A stretch of DNA of 64,000 nt from Amorphophallus konjac. Lineage: Eukaryota; Streptophyta; Magnoliopsida; Alismatales; Araceae. The translations under genes were made by a program, and so were the position numbers. The notes beneath the pieces were generated by a model. It did not search any database, had not been told where the DNA came from, and saw nothing but the letters and a program-made list of their open reading frames with translations. Position 1 is the first letter of the stretch. The number at the start of each line of letters is the position of its first letter. The stretch covers positions 322,753,933 to 322,817,932 of the forward strand of contig CM040123.1 in NCBI GenBank assembly GCA_022559845.1, given 5' to 3'. Positions 36,101 through 47,099 of this stretch are shown piece by piece.

Positions 36101-36721
36101 TGAGAGCTACATCTCTTGTGTTTCATTTCCAGCTTTTGTTGCTGTGCTTTTTATGTTTCTTTATTTTTTCTTTTGTTTCTTTGGTTAGCCTTGTTCTTCC
36201 GATTGCCCTGCTAGGGATCAGGTTCCTCCTGTGGATTCAGGAGAAGGGAGACTTGTCTCCGGTTCTGGGCTTGTGGCTAGCAAGTCCAGGGGTCCCTCCG
36301 GTCTGGAGGAAGAGAGACTTCGGTCTCTGGTTTCCAAGTGGCTGGGAGTCACTTGGGGTGTCCCTCCGGTTGGGAGGAAGAGGGGAGGCTGTTCCCCTGG
36401 TCAAGCTGTGTGGCAGTAACTGTTCGCAGACTGAGTCTGCTTGGTTCTAGCATTTGCTAGTGAAGCCTCACTCCGGTTGGGAGTGAGGGGTGGATGTAGG
36501 TCTGGAGGACCGAACCACCTAAAAATCTATTGAGCTATGGTTTGCTTTGTGTGCTTGCTTCCGCTAGATGCTTGGATAGGCGCGCTCCATGTGTTTGCTC
36601 ATAAGTTTAATTGAATTTGTTTCATTCTGTGATTGCGTCTAGCATCTGAGTTTTTATTTGGGCATTATTCGTAGAAGGATACATTCACCCCCCCTCTGTA
36701 TCCGGGCCTAGCACCCTAACA
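33163..36721 (+). repeat. 3' LTR of the gag-only element
   Basis: Second copy of 24740-28042, 256 bp longer because of one tandem duplication. Motif array 33515-35415, TATA at 35575-35582, end CCCTAACA followed by the target duplication GCACT. Confidence 0.9.
35602..36113 (+). repeat. 256-bp tandem duplication in the 3' LTR only
   Basis: 35602-35857 repeats at 35858-36113 with almost no change. The unit starts CGAAAGGCAGAG. The 5' LTR has one copy. A short repeated GACTATGCTCAT lies at the junction, which suits slippage or template switching. Confidence 0.88.
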
Positions 36722-36834
36722 GCACTTTGTCCCATTATGGGTTCAAGAGGTGGCTCCCATAGCATAGCACTTTGCCTTGCATGGCACTTAGTGCCCACAC
36801 TTCCGTCTGGGGTCTAGCTCTGATACCACCAAAC
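36722..36834 (-). other. Cassandra-like internal region, upstream half with primer site
   Basis: On the minus strand the primer site TGGTATCAGAGCTAGACC (36811-36828) directly follows the Tekay LTR end, then noncoding sequence up to the copia-like insertion. It shares the CAAGAGGTGGCTCCCA motif with 24700-24740. Confidence 0.75.
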
Positions 36835-37848
36835 TGTCATGCCCCGACGCGGAATATCGGGACTGGCAGTAGAAACAATTAATAGTAATATGTTGATTTC
36901 CAGACATGATATGCTAAAGCTAAGAGTCAACACAACACCATAACAGAAATAACTCCATAACTAACTTACTTAACAGATCCACGTTCCAATCACATAAACA
37001 AACTTACAACATCCACTTGACCATATTACAATTGCTGACTTCGAATTACAACTTTTTCCAAAACACACACTCTAAGACATAAATAGTCACGAACAACTAT
37101 GACTGGCTCCACACGCTTCTAACTGGTTCGCTCCACGGCCATCACTCTTGCCTATCCCCATTAGTCTGTGAATCCTCACCTGAGCTACCTGAAAAAGGGG
37201 GAACAACAGGGTGAGCGAACACTCAGTAGGTAATAATAGGCAAGTTTAAGTGATTAACCAATTAATTGTAATTATATGCGAGAAGATAAGGAACGAAATT
37301 AAATGACGATATGACGTAACAACATAATAAAGAGAAGGCAAGATCATGATATGGAAATTGGCCAACAAGCAAAAACTAACCAAGTCAAGAAAAGCTTCAA
37401 GTAATAGATTATTGTCATAGACATCACGCTAGTCATGCACTCGGTGCAATGCCTCACCATGTCATTCAAACTCCCCGGGGCATAAGTACTTTTCGAGAGC
37501 TCCTCCCAGGACCAGACCGGGTCCTTATGATGCGTTGGCATTGATTTAGTGGGTCCAAGATCCCAAGTATGTCTAGACATTAATCAAGTTAAATGGCCAA
37601 TAATGTCAAGACATAACTTACCTTGGAGAATTCCAAGGGTAAGTCGAAGAGATACTTTGACCAGAAAGTTCAAGTTATCAAGAACCAATCAGGTCCTTGG
37701 ATTCAAATACAATAACCACGGAAATCATTTTCCAGAAGATACACGGTCCATATCGGGCCGTTCAAAGAAATGGACGGTCAATAATGGGCCGCTCATGGCT
37801 AGAAGAGCTGGAAGCCCAAGAATAAAATAAACGGGCCTTATAGGGCCG
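36835..37848 (-). repeat. Tekay 5' LTR, downstream piece
   Basis: On the minus strand the LTR ends GGGGCATGACA at 36835, next to the primer site. From 37474 to 37848 it matches 17431-17806. It is interrupted at 37848 by Ogre-2. Confidence 0.88.
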
Positions 37849-37849
37849 T

Positions 37850-40696
37850 CTTATTATTTTTATTTTATTTATTAATTTGGTTTATTAGGCGTGCCAGACT
37901 TGTGGAGGCGGGATTTATTTCTTTCATTTTTGTTTATTATTTCGAAGATTTCTCCTATTTGTATTTATTGATTATTAGGCGTGCCAGTCACATGTGTGAC
38001 GATTTCATTGTGTGCTCGACTTGACTTGGTCAGTCGATTGTGAAGTCTGAGTCGGGACCAAAAGTCCGCCATACCATAAAGGCTATGACGTTAATTACGC
38101 CCTTCCTAAGAAGGACAACCCTTGATTAAACGCCAAAATAGGAGGCCACTCGGGGCGGTAATAAAAGAAAAATAACAGTGTGTGATATTGAAGCTATTGT
38201 TATTCTGAGAAGGTAATTGAGTAAACGATAGGTTATTAAATCAGCATGACCCCTCTGTGTAGGTCGTGCCGGGTAGAGATAGGACACCGTCCACGCAGCG
38301 GCGGGGCGGAGCCTGGACAGTCATCGGGGACATATCCCCTTTCATGTTTCTCATCCAGCCAAAGGCCTCGCAGTATTCATATTCCCCGAAAAATCGAGCC
38401 AGACGGGAGGTGTATGATGTGCACTTCCCAGGACTTATCGGGGTTAAAACATCTATCGACATTTCGGCAGCATCTCTCTATAATCTGGAGTATGCCCAGG
38501 GGAGAATAGACTATCACCCACGGAGTGCCGGGATGAAAGCCGAGAGAAAGAGAGGCCGAACCTCCCGAATTGCATATGTATGCCATGGGCAATGTTCGAT
38601 TCTTCCCTTACAGAAGCCGGTGACACTCGTGCAGTGGCAGAGCTCACCTTAGCTAAAGGGGTTGCTCATAAACCCGGTACGGATCAGTGGAACATAAGGG
38701 AGTCTGACTCCCTTTAATTTTATCCTCGGGACAGTTCTGGTGACTCATGGACATCCCTAGGTGGGTTTGATAGGGGTGTCGGAGGCTCATTGGGTGGCAG
38801 GGCAGCCTCTCGACACGGATTTGAATGGGTATATGAGTTCCCGGCGCGGTGGCGCGAAGACCACCGCGTCGGGAAGGGTTCTTTGCAAGGCACTATTTGG
38901 GGCGCCAGGAAGCTGGCGTTAGTGGAGTTCTCGGCGCCAAAGTGGAGCTAGGGGGGGATAGGGCTCTCGGCGCAGGCAGGCAAGAAAGCAAAGGGGTCTT
39001 ACGGCGCCAAGGCAAAAGGGTGAAGGGGTTAGGCTCCCGGCGCAGGCAAGGAGGCCAAGTAATTAGGGCTCTCGGCGCCAGAAGGATGCCAGAGGGTGAG
39101 GGTTCTCGGCGCCAGAAGGTTCGCGCCGGGAGCTATTCACCCCTTTTACTGTGCATGGGGCCGAGAAGGATGATGCCGCCGAGACGGGTTTCTGAGGCTC
39201 TACGGCACCCTGTTCTTGGGTCTGTTGAGGATTCAGGGGTTTTCCTGGTGATTCAGGCCAAGATAGACGGGCCTTGAGAAGTCAAAAGAGATCAATTCAT
39301 CAGACTGCAACTGATTTTGGCTTGGGTTTCAAAGGGAAGGCCAAAAGCGGAGAGTGATTTGGGGGAAACATGGTTTAGGGTATCTCTGTCACCAGCGTTC
39401 ATAATAATCCCTGAGGATGATTTTGATATACTCTTCATCATCTGGGGGCCAAGAGATGGCTGTCTCTGGCCCCGGGGATGACTTCAGCAGAGCCGATGAG
39501 CATGAATATAACATCTAAAACCGAGCAGCGGTTGCTATACATCTATGCTTTGCTTCAGAGGCCAAGGGATAGTCTGTCCCTGGCTCGGAAGTAAGCACGA
39601 GCAGCGTTCGAGAACCAGGCGAATAAGCAGGCGATCAATCGAACTGGGGAGGGGGATAGCATGCTACTGAGTCTAAGAAGAGACAGAAAACATGGGGAGA
39701 TAGCGATAGAGTTTCGAGAAATAGACAGCAGGCATCAACTGCAGCCTGTAGTGTTCATTCATTCGAATATCACAATTACATTCGCACATCAGAGGCAATA
39801 CATAAAAGAAGGTACAGGGAGACTATGCCTTGCCCTAGCGGAGTAAAACGGCTGTGATATCACAGCATACATCAGAAGGGGGAAGAAGTAGAAGCAATCG
39901 AAATTAGAAGAGTGAACTACAGAAAATGGGGAGGGGAGGGCGGAGCATTGACTCCTCTCCCTCCCCGTTGCCCACCTTCGATCAGGCTTCGAACTCTTTT
40001 CTTCTTTGGCCCTTCTGCTTCTTCCTCTCTCGGATCAGATTGCAGGCTCCACTCTCTTCTCCTTTTGTGGCTATCTATTCTTCTTCTCCGCTGTTCTCCT
40101 CTTTCTCTTCGAATGAGGGGGTTTTATATCCCTCCTTGGTATCCTATCGGCAGGCCTGTCCCGGCGCGCCTCAATCGTAGGCAGACTTCCCGGCGCGTGG
40201 GACTCCAGCTTCTCGGCGCCGCTTTTGGGCTTCGACAAGGGGATCCCGGCACCACTTTTATAGGCCCATTTAGGGCTTTTTAGACCTCACATACACCTCG
40301 GCCTTTATTGGTCCTTCAAATATATCAGAACCCGAGAAGGCCCTCCACTGGTGACACAGTTTCTATTGAGATCATTCATAGATTTTCATCAGTCGGTAGA
40401 CTGGGGTTCCATCGGCATTGCCATCTGAATGATGACAAAGTCGGACATCATCTCATCGGTATCGTCACCTGAATGGTGACAAGACCGGACATCAGCTTTA
40501 GCCTGAAAAGACTTCAGCCAGGTGACTGCTATTTCATCAGTGCCGTCGTCTGACTGACAATGGCATCGGACATCAGCTTTACCGGGAAAAGGCTTCGGCC
40601 GGGTAGATGGTTGACGAACTTCGTCATTGATCTTTCACTATTGGTCTGATCTTCTTTTCAATTCTGTTTCCGCCCTTGCTCATTTTCAAGGTGTCA
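37850..40696 (-). repeat. Ogre-2 3' LTR
   Basis: Copy of 59236-62071. TATA on the minus strand at about 40122-40130 (GATATAAAAC). It includes a cluster of CTCGGCGCC-like motifs (38837-39140 and 40160-40255) and small inverted repeats near 40380-40600, such as GTCACC...GGTGAC. Confidence 0.9.
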
Positions 40697-40715
40697 ACAA
40701 ATGCCCCCCACCTGC
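40697..40715 (-). promoter_or_regulatory. Polypurine tract of Ogre-2
   Basis: Minus strand GCAGGTGGGGGGCATTTGT next to the LTR start TGACACC. Six Gs followed by CATTTGT is what I expect for Tat-type elements. Confidence 0.75.
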
Positions 40716-40929
40716 GGGCGACGTAAGCGCAGAATAAGCGGCACGGGGTCCGCAGGTGCCCTTCATCATTTGAGGGTATCCTCCTCAATCTCTCCTTGAC
40801 ATTGTCCTTCGGCTTAATCATGTTGCTGTAGCAATATTATGCACATGTATCTTTCATTTTCATGTTTTTCATCTCCATATTTTCTGATTTTATTGTCAGC
40901 ACTTTGGAGCCTTCTTGGCCTTGCCTTGG

Positions 40930-41120
40930 GCTTCTCGGCGCGAGGTAGGACTCTTCTCGGCGCGGCCGCTTCTCGGCGCCCTTTCATAGGGTTATCGGTG
41001 CAGGCCCTGTGTAGGTTCTCGGCGCGGCCGCTGGTGCTCGACCTTCTCGGCGCGTCCTCATTCTCGGCGCGCATTTTCTTTTTGTCGAAGGGGGGTTCTC
41101 GGCGCGCATTGCTTCGCGCC
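40930..41120 (+). promoter_or_regulatory. TTCTCGGCGCG motif cluster upstream of the antisense gene
   Basis: Seven direct and one inverted copy of TCTCGGCGC(G/C) within 190 bases, just above the leader of the PMD-like gene. The same motif is clustered in the LTRs (38837-39140 and 60210-60510). Confidence 0.65.
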
Positions 41121-41479
41121 GAGAAGTCCCTCCTTCTTCTCCTTTTAACCCCCCCGAGAGGGTTTTTACCTCATTTCTTACCTTTCCCTTCTCTCTCTTC
41201 ATCTCGGCGGCGGCGGTGAGCTCCCCCCCTCCGAGAGCCTTATTGCATCCCCCCCTTTTTGACCCATTCATTCTCGGGTAGGTTCATCATACGGGATTGA
41301 GTCCCATTTTATGTTCGGGATCACTCCCTCTTGGTGGGTGACTCCCTATTTTTCTTGGGCAGACCCCGGACAAGAGGAGATGCTACTGAAATTTAACTGG
41401 AATTATTTATTTAATCATCACATGCCCATTCATCTTCCCGATGCTTATTTTTCATCTTTTCTTGATTGCAGGCACTGAC

Positions 41480-44400
41480 ATGGCTTCCGACTCTTCTGCT
41501 ACGGCTTCCATGACTGTGGGAGCGAGTTCATCGGCTCAGGCGGACATATCTCGGGCTTCAGTCAACTGGATGAATGTGAGCAGCCTGAGCTTTGGCTATG
41601 ACCAGATTGCTACTATCGACGAGTCCTCTGATTCCGAGACTGACACTGTGCCGTCTTCCGGAGTCTATTCTTCCACAGAAGGTATTGACTTCAGGAGAGC
41701 TGCTGACTACCGTCCGGACCTGCCGAAGGATCGTCATCTGTTGCCGTTTATCCGGACCTTCACCATAGGCGGAATGAGGGATCTTTTGCTTGCTCGGTCT
41801 GTGGAAGCGGCAATACTTGCTGACAGAGACAGCATGAAGGGTTCTGTTTATCGTGCCCGAGCTATATATCTTCCGGGCGAGCAGCGGGACTGGAATGCCG
41901 TACTGGGTATTTCTGAATTAGAGCCGGAAAAGAAGATGTTGATCCGGGCTCCAGAGTTCACCCCGGCGAGGTGGGACCATGCAGCCGGTCGCGTCCATCG
42001 AGAGAAGACCCACTTCGGACTGTTCCTAGCACCTGCGAAGTGGGGTTACAGGGACGAGCCATTTGTTCTCAATTGTCTGGCCGTTCAATTTAAATATCAG
42101 CTAGCTGCCGGCTGGTTTGGAGATGCTAAAGTGACAGATGCTCATCTCTTCAGGGTAGGCGCAGTGGAATTCACAGAATTTGTTCTGAAGGAGTATGCCC
42201 CTTTACTGATTAGAGCTGGGGTCTACCATAGTGTATTCGCCTCCAGATTCCGCTATCCCATCTCTCGGGGATTATGTTGCGGCATGCTTGAAGTATTCTG
42301 CCCACAGTTTAACACGTTCTACACAGCAGAAGGCGAGACATCCCTCGACCTCTGGAGTCTTTCGCAGCTTTCTGGTCTGCCCATAGATGGGGAGCCATAT
42401 GAGGAGGTCTGTCTAGACGACTCTGTAAAGGACGCCTCTGATGGAGAGGGCAGATATTCTTTCGGCTATGCATACCGGTATCTGATGAAAGCTTATCGGA
42501 CCATTTGTCTGGCCTACAGCAGGGGATCTTCCAAAGGATATCAACCTCGGGAAAAGAGCAGCAGATTGAGAGTCCGTGTAGGACAGTGGATACAGTACTT
42601 CTTCGGGGGTCCCTTGAAGTATGCAGACTTTCCTTCCGTGGGACCGACTCCCGGTAAGCAGATCAGGGCCCCTCGTTACAAAACAGCATTGCCAGCTTCA
42701 TTGCGCCGAGCAGGTGCAGACGGCCCGAACCCAGCAGGGGTTGACCCCATCACTCATTGTGCAGCTTATCTGACCTTCTGGCTGTGCACTTTCGCTCTCC
42801 CCCAAGGGGACGAGATGACTATCAGACCGGAGGCTATATATCCGGCCTGTCAGATGGCCTGGGGGATGAGACTGTCTCTGTGCCCAGTGGCTTTGTGTTT
42901 AGTTTACAAATCGTTGGGAGACTTGCATAGACATCGGGTTCCCCGTTCCTTAAGGACTGTAGGTCCATTTCATTTCTTCAATGCTTGGGTTTGCAGCATT
43001 TTCCCCGAGCTGGCCCCGAGAACTTTGCAGTCAGACACATTGCTCCCTCGGATGATTGAGTTTGCTAGCGCCGAACCCGGTCTTTTCTCAGAGCAGCTGT
43101 TTAAGATAAGGGGCAGGTTGACAAAAGTGCCTGTAGATGCTCCTGGCAGCATTCATTTTTGGAGCTTGGCAGCAGGTTCGGCTCCTTTAGTAGACCCTCA
43201 GAGGGAATGCAAAATGGAGGAGGTCGAAACTTATGTCCATCCTGTTTCGGGGGTCAACGCCACCCGGCCCATATTAGAACCAGAACTGGTCAGGTGGGCC
43301 ATGGCTATTCGGCCCAGCGTATTGGTCTTCAGGAAGGGAGGCTTGCTCCTCTTGGAGCCCTATTATCCATTCCGTTTCAGCAGAAACTTTGGCTATGATC
43401 AGCATATTCCTCCATCGGTTGCCCAGTTTCCTTTGGACAGCCGTGCCAAGCATGGGTCCGCCATTGCCAGTGACGGTCGAACATGGTGGGATTTCTTTCA
43501 TCGCCGAGAGGGCGTAACTTTCAGGGTCCCGACCGTTTCTAATCGTATTCCCCGTGTCACATCAGAATACATTAAGTGGTGGAATACCCGCACCAATTTT
43601 TATAAAGATGGCAGAGGCGCCTTCTGGGATGTGGCCGAGCGCTCTTTCTTAAAGCGGCAATCAGGGCCTGTGTTTGAAATTGATGAGGTTCATCTGAAAA
43701 GGCTCTATTCACAGCACCAGAAGGAGGCGGAAACATATATCGCCAGGCGTCGGTCTTTGAAAGAGGAAGGTTCTGAAATACCCACTCCTGTCTTTTCTGA
43801 GATCAATGAAGATGCTTTTACAAAGGACCTGAGGCAGTTGGGCCACATAGGGAGTGTTCATGTGGAGGTGCAGTATCCGTTCCCCCCGGAGGAGCCTCTC
43901 CCGACAGCAGCCCCCTGGAGGGGTCCGGTGGACAGATTTCACCCTTATAGGACGTTTGTGCGGAGGGAAGACCGCACCCAGACATATTATCAGCACACTT
44001 CTTGGCTTTTTGTACTGCTGAATGTTCACGGGCTATCAGTAGAGAACCCGATAACTGGCATTCTGAATAAGCCGCTTTTTATTTCTTTTCATTATGTCGA
44101 CGGCTGGTGTATGGATTATCTTGGCCTGTTTCATTGCCTCGACTTTCACGGGCATAAAGACTTGGCTGCCTTGACAGAGAAGTGCCAGACCATTGGTGAC
44201 ATATGCTGGCTCGTGAAGGAGGCTGCTTCCCGCTCGAAGGAGGTGGCTTATCTGTATTGGCCGCTTTCCACCTTTTATGATGGCCCAGCAGGTATGACCC
44301 TTCCTGTGCGCTCATGGCGTCTTTCTTTTATTGTTATGTTCTGCATCTGTCGACTATGACTGCCTTTCTTGTGTCTTGCACAGATAGACCGGACATAAAG

Positions 44401-46673
44401 CGGCAGGGACTTTACAGGAAGATCATTGCTCAAGCTGAGAAGCCTGCTTACTTTGAAATTCCTGCAGCGGCACCTACGACCACTCCCTTGCCTCCGGGCA
44501 AGAAGAGGAAGCCTTCTGTGGTGAAAGCTGCAGTTGTCAAGGCCAAGAGGGCCAAGGTTGTTCGGGTCCAGCAGTCAGCTTCAGTTGCGACGGATGCCGG
44601 AACCCCTCTTCCAGCCATCCCCTCTTTTGACGAGTTCAGGTCTCAGAGGGAGGCCGCTCAGGAACCTGCCGAGAGTGACGGTAAATAGCTTGTAGATGCA
44701 ATCTTCATTGTCTTCTTTGACTGATCTTTTAAGGCGTCCTTCGAGACTGAGCTTCTCTTTATCTGATACAGCCCCGGAGCAGGTTGCAGTGCCTGTGGAA
44801 AGGGACACGAGGCTGCCTTCTCCTACCCCGGCTGGCGAGGAGGAGGGTAAATGTGCTTTCTCATCTCTTTTCTTTATACTTCCGTTGTTGTTCTTTTTTT
44901 TTGTTATATCCCTCAGAGTTCCCCTTTTGTTGAGGTGGCAGTCAGGGAGCAGACTGAGGCCATGATAGCAGCGGGAGAGTCGCCTCAGCCGCAGGAGGGT
45001 CACAGGATTCAAACAAAACGGAGCCCTGTCCCGGCCAGACGCATAATCACCCGGTCCGCATCCCGGCATGCTCTAGAGGTGACCCCGCAGCATATAGCTA
45101 GTGTGGAGGTATCCTCGGGCAGCTCTGAGACCGTCCCTGATAATGAGGAGGAAGTGACTTTCAGCGACAGTGAGGAGGAAGTCCTAAAATCAGAAGCCTT
45201 GCCCGTATTTGCAAAAGGCCTTCCGCCTTTTCAGCCTCCCAAGCTGCTGATGCTATCTTCTGAGGAGGAATTGCAAGAGGAGTTTGCCGGGCTCGACACC
45301 GAGGTTGACATAACCCCTCCGTTTGTTGCTTCAACTACGGAGCTTTCTCCCCTTTTGTCTCATTTTGAGGATATAGACCCCACTTTAAAGGTAAGCTTCT
45401 CTTTTTGTTTGCTGTTCTATTTATTTTCTTTCATTCATTGATGAAGATCATTCTGCTTTGTCCTCAGGACCCTGTCATTACCAGCTCAGACGCGGCCGCA
45501 GTTTCTATGGATGTCTCATCTGCAGACTTGGTCATCATCCCTGCTTTACCTTCAACTTGCATGGGAATTTCTGAGGTTATTCGCCCTGTGCCAGTAAGAA
45601 TACAATCTTCAACTGACTTAACATCACTGGACTTGGGATCATCAGGAGAGATTTCCATCCCTGTCAGGGCCTCAGAGTTTAGAGCCGAAGCAGACCCAGC
45701 CAGAAGCTCCGCTTTTATACCGGCCGCCGTAATGTCAATTGCGCCCGAGTCAGCAGTCCCTGCCACAGTGGCTATAGAGACTGGATTTCTGCCTCTACAG
45801 ACTAGGGACCCTTCGTCCCCATTATCAGAAAGAGCAGCTGAAGATGAAGCCCTTATTCAGAAGACTCATGGAGAGATAGCTCCATCATTTATTGGTTCTC
45901 CCTCCGCGGATGTTCAAGCCATAGCTCCCGAGACAGCGGTAGAGGAGGAGTCTTCAGCTCAACAGGAGAGCACAGAGAGGGACCGGCCAGTTCTTCCAGC
46001 AGATTTGCCGTCTTCGTCCTCTCAGCCGGATGTTGCACTGTGGGCAGACATTGACGGCGAGGTGACTTTTGAGGTCGTCCCATCTGCCTCCTTTGGCTTT
46101 GCTTCTTCTGACAGCTTTGTCTGGCAGCATTTGGACATGCTACGCCAGCTGGTAGAATCCCAGCCTGGCTTGACGTATCTGCAACTGAAGGAAATTGCCA
46201 ATCGCTTCACCGCTGGCCTGCAAGCCATGGGCTGCCCTCTGGACATATGGGCTCAGCGGGTCTTGCTTTTGCTGAAATTCGTGCATCGGAGAGACTTCCT
46301 AGCACGGACCATGGCCGACAAGCTGACGGCACTGAGGTTGCAGAGGTCAGAATATAAATCTGAGCTGGGGCAGCTGACGCTCGCACTTGATGAATGCCGA
46401 GCTGAGCTACAGCGTGCTGTTCAGCGGGAGGAAGCTGTCCAGGACCGGATAGCCATTCTGGAAGCGGAGCTCACCGGACTCCGAGCCGAGCTGCAACAAT
46501 TATCCTCTATTCGGCCGCAGTCCATCGAGGAGGTGGCCTCGTTGGAGGGACGAGTGATGTCTCTCCAAGACATGTCTGTGAGGCTTCAGGAGGAGGAGGC
46601 GCGCCTTCATGAGCTAGGAGCTGCTCCCTATGTGGGTCTTCTGGCCTTCGAAGATATATTCCGGCGGCCATGA
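41480..46673 (+). CDS. Antisense five-exon gene: PMD-like domain plus coiled coil
   Basis: Opposite to Ogre-2 gag-pol. ATG at 41480 follows a likely leader intron (41277-41471, GTAGGT to TTGCAG). Exons: 41480-44291, 44384-44680, 44772-44846, 44917-45390, 45469-46673. Residues about 180-330 are PMD-like: GWFGDAKVTDAHLF, LLIRAGVYHSVFASRFRYPI, EVFCPQFNTFYTAEGETSLD, LSGLPIDGEPYEEV. Exon 2 has a Lys-rich nuclear-signal-like stretch, exon 4 is acidic, and the C-terminus (about 46300-46610) is a coiled coil. Exon 1 is open for 937 codons. The exon 3/4 junction is off by one base in my model, so this is either a small lesion or a wrong boundary. PMD proteins are nuclear and linked to silencing, but the role here is unknown. 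Confidence 0.75.
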
Positions 46674-47099
46674 ATTATCTCTTCTTTCTTTTTCTTCTGC
46701 CCTCTTTTGTGATACAGTGTCCCCTCGGGGCTCTTTATGTACTCCTCTTTTAATGAAAAGGAATCTTCGGCTTCATGTGTGTCCATTGTCTTTTCCATGT
46801 GGTTTCATCACTTTGGGAAGTGGGGTAGTGGTTCTAGCAGTCCCTCATGCGAATGGCTCGTACCTGGCAGGAGAGCGTCCACCCCTTCAAAGAAAGGATG
46901 GGGAACTCGCTCCACCGCGTGACGGCCTCCGGGGGGGGTGCTTAAACCGAATTCTGTTGGTGGTAGCAAACGTCCTTCTTGGCCGTACGTGCCGCAAGGG
47001 AGACGGTTTGCAGGAATGTGAACGAAGAGGCTCAGAGCATTATCCGGAACGGGCGAATGGTCCATCCCGGGCAGGTTTCAAAGCTAGTCGGGGCAATGT
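46674..47099 (+). other. Probable 3' UTR of the PMD-like gene
   Basis: Follows the TGA at 46671. AATGAAA at about 46752 could serve as a polyadenylation signal. No other structure seen. Confidence 0.4.

Larger units (their letters stand above)
24740..36721 (+). mobile_element. Copia-like gag-only element (TR-GAG type)
   Basis: LTRs 24740-28042 and 33163-36721, both starting TGTTGTGCCCC. The left flank ends in GCACT and the right flank begins GCACT, a 5-bp target duplication. The Met-tRNA primer site is at 28045-28056 and the polypurine tract at 33150-33162. The interior has only a gag-type gene (28167-30826) and about 2.3 kb of noncoding sequence. Protease, integrase, RT and RNase H are absent, so it is non-autonomous. 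It matches the class described as terminal-repeat retrotransposons with a GAG domain. LTRs differ by about 2% by eye, plus one 256-bp duplication. Confidence 0.9.

Noticed and set aside
35711..36103. Lys/Glu-rich frames with SEKKERRKRSRKK
   Set aside because: Translation of the purine-rich leader and its duplication. Not protein-like beyond composition.
38246..38652. Frames repeated in both Ogre-2 LTRs (also 59628-60034)
   Set aside because: Present in both only because the LTRs are duplicates. Overlapping frames on both strands show no domain.
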